Under the pieces are notes generated by a model, which saw only the letters and a program-made list of their open reading frames with translations, was not told the DNA's origin and did not search any database. From Candidatus Cloacimonadota bacterium (GTDB lineage: Bacteria; Cloacimonadota; Cloacimonadia; Cloacimonadales; TCS61), in assembly GCA_030600585.1 (NCBI GenBank), contig JAUVLU010000026.1, positions 1-37,614 on the forward strand: a stretch of 37,614 nucleotides of DNA, given 5' to 3'. The translations under genes and the position numbers were made by a program. Positions 1 through 8,279 of this stretch are shown here, piece after piece; the first letter of the stretch is position 1, and each line of letters begins with the position of its first letter.

Positions 1-156
1 GATCTCAGCATTTGCTGTTTCAGTATCAACTATCTCAGTTGTTTCAGGAACAATCAATTCTTGATTATCTGGTCCTGTGGGTTCGTCTTTACTGCAACTA
101 ACTAAAACAACGATTATAGTAATTATTGATAAAATAAAAACTAATTCTTTTTTCAT
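1..156 (-). CDS. Lipoprotein, N-terminal part only (runs off the window)
   Basis: The frame is open from an ATG at 156-154 to the window edge, giving 52 residues. It begins with two lysines and a hydrophobic stretch (about residues 4-19) ending in a lipobox-like VLVSC, with the lipidated cysteine at about residue 21. The following stretch (SKDEPTGPDNQE) is acidic and low in complexity, typical of the linker of a surface or periplasmic lipoprotein. A Shine-Dalgarno GGAGG lies just upstream of the ATG. It lies directly downstream, on the same strand, of the attC-like site at 174-229, so it could be the next gene of a cassette array. The mature domain is outside the window and no function can be given. 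Confidence 0.72.
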   Translation of the reverse strand, partial: MKKELVFILSIITIIVVLVSCSKDEPTGPDNQELIVPETTEIVDTETANAEI

Positions 157-173
157 TCTTCCTCCAAATTACT

Positions 174-229
174 GCTAACGTTTGAGTTCACATGCCGACG
201 TAGAAGGTCGGGTAAAGCGAATTGTTAGC
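174..229 (-). mobile_element. Integron attC-like recombination site
   Basis: Read on the minus strand, the 56-bp site starts GCTAAC-AATTCG and ends ACTCAAACG-TTAGC, with inner inverted boxes CCGAC and GTCGG around a 7-nt spacer (CTTCTAC). The two arms pair imperfectly with unpaired bases, as in folded attC sites. The outer arms resemble those of classic attC sites such as those of aadA cassettes (TAACAATTCG ... AACTCAAGCGTTA; recalled, not searched). The site sits just after the stop codon of a minus-strand gene and just before the next minus-strand gene, the normal place for attC. The outer 7-bp boxes deviate from RYYYAAC/GTTRRRY. No integrase gene is in the window. Confidence 0.6.
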
Positions 230-239
230 CGATATTTTC

Positions 240-710
240 TTATCGGATTTTACTTGCCCACTGAAATAGGTAATCATCATATTTTCCTACCGCAATGACT
301 TCTTCGAATGATTCAAGTATGTCCAGCATGAAATCGAACTGAATATCAGAAATCAGAGATTTAATATCTTGGCTTCTAATGATATCAGCTTTGCTTAGAT
401 AGTAAACTTTTAGATAGTAACCCTTGATCACTCTTCTGGCATTATTCAGATTTTTAAATTCCTCACCATTTTTTTCTTTAAGCTCTCTAAATTTGAATTT
501 GTATTCTTCACTGTGTTCTTTTTTAAATTCACTTAACAAACACAAGGCATCATACATGAGTTGAGAACTAAATTCTGTTCTAAGATGTAATAATATTTGA
601 GTTTTAACTCCCTTATAGGAGACTTTCACTGTACGCCAAGCAGCTATTGTAGCAACTGCAGCTGCTATCGCGCTAACGGCACTGATTATTACAATTATCG
701 TACTATCCAT
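240..710 (-). CDS. Small N-terminally membrane-anchored protein of unknown function
   Basis: This is a 156-residue protein that I do not recognise. Residues about 4-26 form one hydrophobic segment rich in Ala, Ile and Val. The rest (about 30-156) is charged, apparently helical and cytoplasmic, with a Lys/Glu-rich middle around residues 63-90. A GGAGG lies 9 nt before the ATG, in the same sequence context (TTTGGAGG) that precedes the neighbouring lipoprotein gene. The stop codon lies in a small hairpin (229-234 with 241-246) followed at once by the attC-like site, so the gene looks like an integron cassette gene. Such genes are usually short, anchored or secreted, and of unknown role. Confidence 0.72.
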   Translation of the reverse strand: MDSTIIVIISAVSAIAAAVATIAAWRTVKVSYKGVKTQILLHLRTEFSSQLMYDALCLLSEFKKEHSEEYKFKFRELKEKNGEEFKNLNNARRVIKGYYLKVYYLSKADIIRSQDIKSLISDIQFDFMLDILESFEEVIAVGKYDDYLFQWASKIR

Positions 711-1034
711 ATCTATCTACCTCCAAATATTATACTACTAGAATCAAGCAGAAATCCTTTTAACAACTTTTAATCAAAGTTTTAATTCCAAAAAAATCAT
801 TAGATTCCTAAACAGTCACAAAATTTTCGATTTTAGCATTTAATGATATTCTCAATGATGAACTCCATAAACCATAAAAAAAATATAGAATCGGAAAAAT
901 GTGTCAAGAAAATTAAAGGAGTGCGGGTATACAAAAGTGCAAGAGTGCAGAAAATAAAATACAATCCTTAAAGATAATTGACACAATACAAACACTTTTA
1001 AAAATGAATTTTATAAAATTTGATTGGAGTTAAT
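711..1034. other. Divergent intergenic region, no gene seen
   Basis: This AT-rich 324-bp stretch lies between the minus-strand membrane protein and plus-strand yicC. I see no open frame, no second attC and no integrase. A TTGACA box at 978-983 could be a -35 element for yicC, but no convincing -10 box follows at 16-18 bp. Confidence 0.5.
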
Positions 1035-1910
1035 ATGAAAAGTATGACCGGATATGGCAGAGCAAAATACTTAGACGAGAATATCGATCTGGAAATTGAA
1101 GTAAGGTCTGTAAACAGCCGTTTTCTGGATCTCCGCATAAAACAGCCGTATTATCTTTCCTTTTTGGAAGCTGACATTTCCAAGCAGATCAATAAAATAA
1201 TAGTCCGCGGAAAAGTTGATGTAAATATTAATCTCAATTTACTCAAAACACCTGATATGGAGCTTAATGAAGAGATGGTAAAAGCTTATTGGGAATTATA
1301 TAATAAAGCAAAAGAGATGGTAAACACCGATGCACATCTCCCCTTTTCTAAATTGCTTTCCGAAGAAAATATTATAAGAATTGGAAAAAAAGAAATAGAT
1401 GAAGATAATATGAGTAGAATCGTTATGACGACATTGAATGAAGCTATAGCTTCGCATCAGAAAATGGCATCAGCAGAGGGCAGCTCTATGAAGGAATACT
1501 GCATAAATTCTTTGTCGACAATGAGTTCTGCCTTAAATAAAATTGAAGCTGAGTTTCCCAAATATAAAAAAGAAATTTATTTAAAATTAAAAGATAATAT
1601 TGAGGAATTGCTTGGTGAATTCATAAAGGAAGAAGATCATAAAAAACTGCTTTTGGAGACTGCGATATATGTTGAAAAGGCTGATATTACCGAAGAAATT
1701 GTGAGATTAAAGAACCATATTGATAAGTTTTCTGCCCTTTTGAATGAGATGGAAGAACTTGGTAAAAAATTGAATTTTGTTTTGCAAGAAATGCACAGGG
1801 AGATAAATACGATTGGCTCAAAGTTCAATTCTACAAAAGTGTTTAATGATATTATCCTTATTAAGGAAGAAATTGAAAAATGCAGGGAGATAGTACAAAA
1901 TGTCAAATAA
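1035..1910 (+). CDS. yicC: YicC-family endoribonuclease
   Basis: The 291-aa protein opens with the family signature MKSMTGYGRAK and carries the C-terminal DUF1732 signature REINTIGSKFNS near residue 260, so both YicC domains are present at normal length. E. coli YicC is reported as an endoribonuclease acting in RNA turnover. I chose the ATG at 1035 over an in-frame TTG at 1020 because GGAG precedes it and the family starts at this methionine. It is first in a tight plus-strand run (yicC, two-TM protein, rnr, waaA, amrS, NusG-II) and its 3' end overlaps the next start by 11 nt, suggesting translational coupling. Adjacency to rnr suits a shared RNA-decay role. Confidence 0.92.
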   Translation: MKSMTGYGRAKYLDENIDLEIEVRSVNSRFLDLRIKQPYYLSFLEADISKQINKIIVRGKVDVNINLNLLKTPDMELNEEMVKAYWELYNKAKEMVNTDAHLPFSKLLSEENIIRIGKKEIDEDNMSRIVMTTLNEAIASHQKMASAEGSSMKEYCINSLSTMSSALNKIEAEFPKYKKEIYLKLKDNIEELLGEFIKEEDHKKLLLETAIYVEKADITEEIVRLKNHIDKFSALLNEMEELGKKLNFVLQEMHREINTIGSKFNSTKVFNDIILIKEEIEKCREIVQNVK

Positions 1911-2340
1911 TGAACTAAAATTAAAATGGGTTTCGTATCCATTCAAAGATTTTCCGGCAATCTCTGCCCTATTGATTGTGTTCTTGATCGTTATAAGTTT
2001 ACTGCTTTGGAAAATAACCGTAGTTAATTGGAATATGCCTCTTTTCTTTTATTTGGGAATGGGAATATTTTTCCTGAGTTTGATAACATATTTCATACCT
2101 ACAACTTATGAGCTTTATGAAGATAAGATCATTGTTCATTACTGGCTTATAAAAGCAGAACGGCCATATACTCATTTCGGCTGCTATTATATCGATAAAA
2201 AAGGGATAATGTTAAGTACTTTTAAAATGCCCCGTAAACTTGATCCTTTCCGCGGGCTTTCTTTACGCTTTTCTAAAACTAAAAATGAAAAAGTTGAACT
2301 TCTTAAAATACTTGAAGAAAAGATCGGAAATAAAGTATAA
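1900..2340 (+). CDS. Small two-TM membrane protein, possibly PH-like
   Basis: The 146-aa protein has two hydrophobic segments, about residues 21-39 and 46-65, followed by a roughly 80-residue soluble part (YELYEDKIIVHYWLIKAERP ...). The pattern of two TM helices and then a beta-rich domain with a motif like Y-x-L-x-x-D-x-I resembles bacterial PH-domain (YdbT/bPH) membrane proteins. That assignment is by shape only. It overlaps yicC by 11 nt and ends 4 nt before rnr, so it is in the same transcript. No catalytic residues are visible. Confidence 0.75.
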   Translation: MSNNELKLKWVSYPFKDFPAISALLIVFLIVISLLLWKITVVNWNMPLFFYLGMGIFFLSLITYFIPTTYELYEDKIIVHYWLIKAERPYTHFGCYYIDKKGIMLSTFKMPRKLDPFRGLSLRFSKTKNEKVELLKILEEKIGNKV

Positions 2341-2344
2341 TTAA

Positions 2345-4426
2345 ATGTATGATAAAAATTTAGCATACTCTATCATTAAATTACTTGAAGATAACCATCA
2401 TAACTATTTCAAGATAAAAGATATAGCATATGCAATAAGGCTGAGAAAACATAAATATAAAGATCTTGTAGATACTCTTTTTAAATTAGCAAAAGATGGA
2501 GAGATCAATCTGAAGAACCGCAAATATTATGCAGTTAAAACAAAAAGATCACAAAATATCACCGGCACATTTGATGCGACTACTTTAGCGAGAAACAAAT
2601 CATTTGCTTTTGTAAAAGCAGAACCGGAGGATATTTTCATATCTTCAGAAGACACTTTAAATGCCTATCACAAAGATACGGTTGAGGTAGAAGTTAACTA
2701 TCAGCGGAATGGCAAGAAACACGGAATTATTACAAAGATCGTAAAAAGGGCTAATACGAAGATCATCGGTACTTTTCAGGAATATAATGGAAAGTATTAT
2801 ATTATTCCTGATAATTCACGGATCCATACAAATTTTGCGGTGAATGATATTTTAACTGCTGCAACCGGTGAGAAAGTTGTTCTCGAAGTAACCAACTGGG
2901 GCAGTCGAGAGTATCATAAAATCCCAGCCGGCAATGTGATAGAAGTGCTTGGCAAAGCCGGAAACCCTGATGTAGAGGTTCTGAGTGTTATCATGCAATA
3001 TGACCTACCTCTGGAATTTCCTCAAAATATATTCAATGAACTTAATGATCTTTCAGATGAAATTTCAGAAGCTATTATATCAAAACGTAAAGACCTCAGA
3101 GATTTGCTTACATTCACCATTGATCCGGCTTCAGCAAAAGATTATGATGATGCAATATCTTTGATCAGCAGCAAAAATGGTTATACGCTTTATGTTCATA
3201 TTGCCGATGTTGCGCACTACATAGATATAGGAAGCAATTTATTCAAAGAAGCTGCAAAACGAGGAAACAGCTACTATTTTCCTAAACGTGTGATACCAAT
3301 GCTGCCGGAGAAAATTTCCAACAAAATTTGCAGTTTGCGTCCATTTGAAGATAAACTTACATTAACAGTCCAGACACAATACAATAATAATTTCAAGATC
3401 ATTTCGCAAAGTGTATATGAAAGTATAATCTGCTCAAATGCCAGATTTAATTATGAAGAGATAGATGAATTCTTTGATGAGAAGAAAGAATTAGAACCCG
3501 AAATTGCCGAAACCCTCATCAATATGCGCAAACTATCTACAGCACTTACAAAGAACAGAATTAACTGCGGATACCTCAGGCTTAACATTCCTGAAACTAT
3601 TTTCATTTTCGATGACGAAGGGCATGTTGTCGATCTTGGACGCAGCGAGGAAACAGATTCGCATAAAATGATAGAAAACTTTATGCTGGTTGCAAACGAG
3701 TATATTGCAAAAGAACTTTCAATTGGGAAAACAATTTATAGAATACATGAAAAGCCGGATGAAGATAGACTGATAAAGCTCAAAGAGGAAATTACAAGCT
3801 ATAATATAAAAATGGAAATGCATCAGAATATGAATGTTGTGCTGCAGAAATTGTTGAACCAGCTTCCCGATGAAAATTACCACAGAGTTTTTGACCGCAA
3901 GATCCTGCGAAGTATGAAAAAAGCAAAATACTCTGTTGAAAATTTAGGGCACTTCGGACTTGCAATGCGATATTACACTCACTTCACCTCACCTATCAGA
4001 AGGATTTCAGACCTGATCATTCATCATCAAATTAAGAATAAATTAAATTCCCAACAAACTCCTTTTTCATCCTCTCATCTTTTCAAACTTGCCAAAATTG
4101 CGACTGAGAGAGAACAGATAGCTGATGAATCCGAACGGGAAGTTGACCTAAAAAACAAAACGATCTTTATGAAAAAGAAAATCGGTGATGAATATACTGC
4201 GATCATTATTGCTGTCCGCAATAATTCCTTAATTGTTGAATTAGACAGATATCCAGTAACAGGTATTATCGATATATCTTCTTTAAATGATGACTATTAC
4301 GAATTTTTCCCACAACATAGCCGTTTCATCGGCAAAAGAAATGGAAAGATTTATAAATTGACAGATAAACTGAAAGTTCTTTTAAGCAGCGTAGATGACG
4401 AAATTCATTTTAAGGTTCTAAAATAA
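2345..4426 (+). CDS. rnr: Ribonuclease R (RNase II/RNB family 3'-5' exoribonuclease)
   Basis: The 693-aa protein has an N-terminal winged-helix-like region (about 1-65), cold-shock-type OB domains, a central RNB catalytic domain and a C-terminal S1 domain (about 605-690). The RNB signature D260-PASAK-D266-Y-D268-D269 supplies the four metal-binding aspartates of the family. The second signature HFTSPIRRISDL lies near residue 545. The family degrades structured RNA processively from the 3' end, including rRNA and mRNA decay intermediates. The ATG at 2345 follows the upstream stop by 4 nt. Length is at the short end for RNase R and the basic tail after S1 is minimal. Confidence 0.95.
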   Translation: MYDKNLAYSIIKLLEDNHHNYFKIKDIAYAIRLRKHKYKDLVDTLFKLAKDGEINLKNRKYYAVKTKRSQNITGTFDATTLARNKSFAFVKAEPEDIFISSEDTLNAYHKDTVEVEVNYQRNGKKHGIITKIVKRANTKIIGTFQEYNGKYYIIPDNSRIHTNFAVNDILTAATGEKVVLEVTNWGSREYHKIPAGNVIEVLGKAGNPDVEVLSVIMQYDLPLEFPQNIFNELNDLSDEISEAIISKRKDLRDLLTFTIDPASAKDYDDAISLISSKNGYTLYVHIADVAHYIDIGSNLFKEAAKRGNSYYFPKRVIPMLPEKISNKICSLRPFEDKLTLTVQTQYNNNFKIISQSVYESIICSNARFNYEEIDEFFDEKKELEPEIAETLINMRKLSTALTKNRINCGYLRLNIPETIFIFDDEGHVVDLGRSEETDSHKMIENFMLVANEYIAKELSIGKTIYRIHEKPDEDRLIKLKEEITSYNIKMEMHQNMNVVLQKLLNQLPDENYHRVFDRKILRSMKKAKYSVENLGHFGLAMRYYTHFTSPIRRISDLIIHHQIKNKLNSQQTPFSSSHLFKLAKIATEREQIADESEREVDLKNKTIFMKKKIGDEYTAIIIAVRNNSLIVELDRYPVTGIIDISSLNDDYYEFFPQHSRFIGKRNGKIYKLTDKLKVLLSSVDDEIHFKVLK

Positions 4427-4471
4427 AATATTATAAGAAAATTAAATTTTCTAAAAAAAAGGAAATAATAT

Positions 4472-5683
4472 ATGTTTATTTATCGCATATTAACATCGTT
4501 TATTATAGGTATAAGTTATCCATTCATTAAATTACGTATGAAAAGTAAGCGAGGAAAGCAAAGAATTGGCATCCTGAAATATGGTTTTGAAAAATGTATA
4601 TGGATCCATGCTGCTTCAGTTGGAGAGGTAAATGCTGTAAAACCGCTTATAAATCAACTTCTGCAAAAATATCCGCAAAAAGATTTTATTATGACTACAA
4701 TGACTTCAACAGGATTGGAAGCTGCAAAGAAGATCAGTCCGAAATTAGCTGTCAGCCTTTTCCCGATCGATGCTTCGTTTATCCAAAGAAGATTCTTTAA
4801 TACAATAAACCCTGAATTGATAATCCTGGTAGAAACTGAAATCTGGCCTAATATGCTGCATATTGCAGGAAAACGTAATATTCCGGTAATAATGGTAAAC
4901 GCACGTATTTCAGATAGATCGTTCCCCAAATATAGAAATCTTCGCCTTTTATGGAAACCAGTTTGGAGGGTTATCAAAGCTGTAAATGCCCAATCGGAAA
5001 AGGATGCACGAAGATTCATGGGATTCAAATTCAATAATGTAGTAAATGCGCATAACCTCAAATTCTGCATTGATCTTCCTGAATTCGATAATAACACTTT
5101 AAGGAAAGAATTAGGCTATTCTGAGGACGATTTCATCATTGTTTGGGGAAGTAGTCGTCCCGGAGAAGAAAAGCTCTTTAAAGAGGTTTTTATCAGCCTT
5201 AAAGAGAAAATAAATAACCTTAAGGTCATTATTGTTCCGCGTCATCTTCATCGAATTCCACAAGTATGCGATTTTTTTAAGGAATTTGATTATAAACTCT
5301 TTTCCAAATTAGAAGAATCCGGTGATATACTTTTTGTTGATGAAATGGGTATTTTAAACATGATCTATGCTCTTTCCGATATTGCCATCGTTGGTGGCAG
5401 TTTCTATAATTTTGGCGGACACAATCCACTTGAACCTGCCTTTTATGGAACTTCCACGATCATCGGGAAATATCATCATTCCTGCAGAGATTCTGTAGAT
5501 AGGCTTTTAGATAACAACGGTATTATCGTATCTGACAAAAAGAAATTAATTGATGACATCCTGAATTTGTATAATAATAAAGAACTTCGTGAGCAGCTTG
5601 GTTCTAATGCCAAACAAACTCTTGGGCTTAATTCCGATAGCCTGAAAACGAATTTGAAGATATTGGAAAAATATTTGAAGTAG
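4472..5683 (+). CDS. waaA: 3-deoxy-D-manno-octulosonic acid (KDO) transferase
   Basis: The 403-aa GT-B glycosyltransferase matches WaaA/KdtA. An N-terminal hydrophobic anchor (about 1-20) is followed by IHAASVGEV with the catalytic-type Glu near residue 51, then ETEIWPN near 125, RPGEE near 227-231, PRHLHR near 256, and GGSFYNFGGHNPLEP near 310-325. The enzyme moves KDO from CMP-KDO to the lipid A precursor at the cytoplasmic face of the inner membrane. Its presence is the clearest sign that the AT-rich organism makes lipopolysaccharide and has two membranes. AAGGAA precedes the ATG, and amrS starts 4 nt after the stop. Confidence 0.95.
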   Translation: MFIYRILTSFIIGISYPFIKLRMKSKRGKQRIGILKYGFEKCIWIHAASVGEVNAVKPLINQLLQKYPQKDFIMTTMTSTGLEAAKKISPKLAVSLFPIDASFIQRRFFNTINPELIILVETEIWPNMLHIAGKRNIPVIMVNARISDRSFPKYRNLRLLWKPVWRVIKAVNAQSEKDARRFMGFKFNNVVNAHNLKFCIDLPEFDNNTLRKELGYSEDDFIIVWGSSRPGEEKLFKEVFISLKEKINNLKVIIVPRHLHRIPQVCDFFKEFDYKLFSKLEESGDILFVDEMGILNMIYALSDIAIVGGSFYNFGGHNPLEPAFYGTSTIIGKYHHSCRDSVDRLLDNNGIIVSDKKKLIDDILNLYNNKELREQLGSNAKQTLGLNSDSLKTNLKILEKYLK

Positions 5684-5687
5684 TGTT

Positions 5688-6659
5688 ATGAAAGAAGCTT
5701 TATTTTACAGTAAATTAGATGATCATAAAGTAAGATGTGATCTGTGTCCGCACAATTGTGTAATATCAACGGGAAAAACTGGAATATGCAGAGCGCGTAA
5801 GAATATTGATGGAGTCCTTTTTGCAATAAATTACGGGAAAACTATTACGATCAGTATAGATCCAATGGAGAAAAAACCATTATATCATTTCCATCCGGGC
5901 GAAAGCATTCTTTCTATTGGACCAAATTCCTGTAATTTCTCCTGTAAATTCTGTCAGAATTATCAATCAAGCCAGTTTGAAGTTCCCACTACAACAATAA
6001 CACCCGGAAAATTACTTGACCTGTGCAAGCTTCATTTATGCAATTTTGTAGCATTCACCTACACCGAGCCGACAACATGGTTTGAATTCATAATAGATTC
6101 TTCTAAATTATTAAAAGAAAATGGCATTAAAACCGTGATGGTAACAAATGGTTTCATTAAACAAGAACCTTTAAAAGAGCTTCTCCCCTATATCAATGCC
6201 ATGAATATCGACCTAAAAGCTTTCGATGAAAAATTCTACAAAAGTATCTGTAAGGGTTCATTACAGCCAGTATTGGAAACAATAAAAACAGCTTCAAAAT
6301 CGTGCCATGTAGAAATAACAAATCTTATTATCACAGATGAAAATGATTCCGAAGAACAAATCCGTGATCTTGTAGATTTCGTTGCAAGCGTTAATCCTGA
6401 GATTCCACTACATTTCTCGCGCTATTATCCTGTTTATAAAATGGAGAATCCTCCAACCTCGGTTTCTACACTAGAAATGGCAAAAAAAATAGCTGAGAAA
6501 AAATTGAACTATGTTTATCTTGGGAACATTGTAACGGAAAGAGATACAAATTGTCCGAACTGTGATCATCTGCTTATCCGCAGAGATTATCCTTTGAAAA
6601 ATGATATTTTAGATGGAAAATGTCCATCCTGCGGTCACACCATTTACGGTGAATTTTAA
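5688..6659 (+). CDS. amrS: AmmeMemoRadiSam-system radical SAM enzyme
   Basis: The 323-aa protein has an N-terminal C17-x2-C20-x3-C24 cluster, the radical SAM motif C82-x3-C86-x2-C89 (CNFSCKFC), and a C-terminal zinc-ribbon-like pair CPNC ... CPSC. The layout and GxxGICxARxN-type N-terminus match AmrS, a relative of pyruvate formate-lyase activating enzymes. The usual partners AmmeMemoRadiSam A and B are not in this window. The substrate is not established from the sequence. The stop overlaps the next start as TAATG, so translation is coupled to the NusG-II gene. Confidence 0.9.
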   Translation: MKEALFYSKLDDHKVRCDLCPHNCVISTGKTGICRARKNIDGVLFAINYGKTITISIDPMEKKPLYHFHPGESILSIGPNSCNFSCKFCQNYQSSQFEVPTTTITPGKLLDLCKLHLCNFVAFTYTEPTTWFEFIIDSSKLLKENGIKTVMVTNGFIKQEPLKELLPYINAMNIDLKAFDEKFYKSICKGSLQPVLETIKTASKSCHVEITNLIITDENDSEEQIRDLVDFVASVNPEIPLHFSRYYPVYKMENPPTSVSTLEMAKKIAEKKLNYVYLGNIVTERDTNCPNCDHLLIRRDYPLKNDILDGKCPSCGHTIYGEF

Positions 6660-7024
6660 TGATCCGAGATCTTCGTAAAATATTCACATCTGCAGATATT
6701 GTTCTAATATTCTTCCTTCTATCAATCGCAGTATTTATGCTTGTTCTCATTAAAGATGATATTTCAGCAAAACATGTCGAGATCAGCTATCATAATAAGT
6801 TTATGGTTTCAGTTCCATTGAATAAAGACAGAATAATCGATCTCGATGAAGGAATAGTTGTTGAAATTAAAGATGGAAAAGTAAGAATGAAGGAGTCAAC
6901 CTGTAAAAACAAGTATTGTGTTAAACAGAGCTGGAGTAACCGTTTCCCAATTATCTGCATTCCGAATGAAGTATCAATTGTGATAAAAAGCAAAAAGAAA
7001 GACGAAATGCTTATAACGAGGTAA
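6659..7024 (+). CDS. NusG domain II-containing membrane-anchored protein
   Basis: The 121-aa protein has one N-terminal TM segment (about 12-31), then a compact beta domain with the NusG domain II (DUF1312-type) signature, here STCKNKYCVKQSW ... IICIPNEV. Proteins of this shape are common in anaerobes and are thought to lie outside the membrane; their role is unknown. Two cysteines spaced by five residues (CKNKYC) and a third before IPNE match the family. It is last in the yicC-rnr-waaA-amrS run. Confidence 0.85.
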   Translation: MIRDLRKIFTSADIVLIFFLLSIAVFMLVLIKDDISAKHVEISYHNKFMVSVPLNKDRIIDLDEGIVVEIKDGKVRMKESTCKNKYCVKQSWSNRFPIICIPNEVSIVIKSKKKDEMLITR

Positions 7025-7029
7025 TGTAA

Positions 7030-7048
7030 CACGTTCACCTTGAACGTG
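7030..7048 (+). terminator. Hairpin after the yicC-to-NusG-II run; possible terminator
   Basis: CACGTTCA and TGAACGTG form an 8-bp stem with a 3-nt loop, starting 6 nt after the last stop of the operon. No U-tract follows, so it may act as an RNA-end stabiliser or be another dispersed palindrome. Confidence 0.4.
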
Positions 7049-7083
7049 CTGAAAAGAATTTTAGAATAAGGGAGAAATAAATT

Positions 7084-7307
7084 GAGTTACAAGTAAAACA
7101 AGATTCCAATCTTGTTATGTTTACTCGAAATCGGAGTTTCGAGTTACTTTCTCTTTACTCGAAATCGGACCCGGTGAAATATTCAGCAAGCTGATTTCAC
7201 AGGTTAAAAGCTATGAGTTACAAGTAAAACAAGATTCCAATCTTGTTATGTTTACTCGAAATCGGACCCGGTGAAATATTCAGCAAGCTGATTTCACAGG
7301 TTAAAAG
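7084..7307. repeat. Tandem composite of two palindromic repeat modules
   Basis: Module A (51 bp) occurs identically at 7084-7134 and 7215-7265. Module B (57 bp) occurs at 7154-7210 and 7251-7307; the modules share the TTTACTCGAAATCGG stretch where they overlap. Each module holds a palindrome: A has AACAAGATT-CC-AATCTTGTT, a perfect 9-bp stem; B has GTGAAAT ... ATTTCAC around CAGC-AAG-CTG. The array fills the gap between two convergent genes, ending 7 bp before the methyltransferase stop. It resembles bacterial interspersed mosaic elements. Confidence 0.85.
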
Positions 7308-7314
7308 TTTCGAG

Positions 7315-8064
7315 TTACTTCTTCCTCACCACATAAATCAAATTATCAGAATTCTCTGTAACATCACCGTTATCAAAATCTCCGTAAATATTGATGATTT
7401 CAAATTTGCATTTTTCAAATAATAATTTCATGTAATCTTTACTGCATTCTTTTAAGGAAATATCAATAAAAGTTCTTCGTTCTTCACCATTCTCAGCTAT
7501 TTCGAGATATTCGTCTTTCCAGTGTTTGATCTGATTGATACGGTCAATTTTATGTGAAGTGTACATTGTAACGGTGGAATTATTAATTGGATATTCTGCG
7601 GTATATGAATGTGTTCTTGGCAAAATTTCTGCACCTTCACAAATTCGCGGATTAATATCCATTGCCAGCACTCCCCCATCTTCAAGGTGATCATAAATGT
7701 TGTTCAAACATTTTATCTGTTCTTCAAGTGTGAGAAGCTGCTGAAATGAGGAATAACTAATAAAAGCAAATTTGAATTTCCTGTTAATTTTAAAGGTTGT
7801 CATATCTGAATTCAAAATTTCAATATTCGGTAAGTTTTTTGCTTTTAGAATATTAAGCATTTCATTGGAATTATCAATTACAAAGATGATGTGTCCGTCT
7901 TTTATTAATTCTTGAGTTATCCTGCCGGAACCGCAGCACAGCTCAAGGATCGGTCCACCGTATTCTTTAGCGAGTACTTTCCAAATACGAATATCCTCTC
8001 TTTGATTTGTGCAGATAAGATCAAATTCCCAATCATAATATTTGGCATGCTTATTCCAGTTCAT
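7315..8064 (-). CDS. Class I SAM-dependent methyltransferase, substrate unknown
   Basis: The 249-aa protein has the Rossmann motif I ILELCCGSGR near residues 39-48, an acidic motif II ending FVID near 63, NSDM near 85 and a later DHLEDGGVLAMDI near 130. This matches the Methyltransf_25-like group. The C-terminal half has an antiparallel sheet typical of small-molecule or tRNA-type methyltransferases. The substrate cannot be inferred: it is separated from the valS-to-hexomutase run by a 215-bp repeat-containing gap and has no functional partner next to it. Confidence 0.85.
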   Translation of the reverse strand: MNWNKHAKYYDWEFDLICTNQREDIRIWKVLAKEYGGPILELCCGSGRITQELIKDGHIIFVIDNSNEMLNILKAKNLPNIEILNSDMTTFKINRKFKFAFISYSSFQQLLTLEEQIKCLNNIYDHLEDGGVLAMDINPRICEGAEILPRTHSYTAEYPINNSTVTMYTSHKIDRINQIKHWKDEYLEIAENGEERRTFIDISLKECSKDYMKLLFEKCKFEIINIYGDFDNGDVTENSDNLIYVVRKK

Positions 8065-8091
8065 TTTTTACCTTTATATTCTTGTTCCTCC

Positions 8092-8268
8092 TGAAAGCAT
8101 TCGGGATTTTGGGAACAGTAATTTTATTTAAAAAAATTCTATAATTAAAAACAATCCTTAAGTCAAATCCGCCTAAGCGTTTTTAACTCAAGTCTTGCTT
8201 TTCTAACCTTCGGAAGTAAAATTATTTCACTTACTCTTATCCGTTAAATCCGTGAAGATCCGTGAGCA
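8092..8268. repeat. Intergenic palindrome and CCGTGA-type repeat
   Basis: At 8092-8117 TTGTTCC and GGAACA enclose an inner stem TCCTGAA/TTCGGGA. At 8239-8268 the motif (A)TCCGT recurs three times in tandem at 9-11 bp spacing. Both look like dispersed intergenic repeats. No gene is seen between 8065 and 8279. Confidence 0.5.
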
Positions 8269-8279
8269 ATTCATTAATT

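Noticed and set aside
7084-7307. CRISPR array
   Set aside because: Only two copies of each module, with no spacers of even length and no cas genes; the modules are palindromic mosaics.
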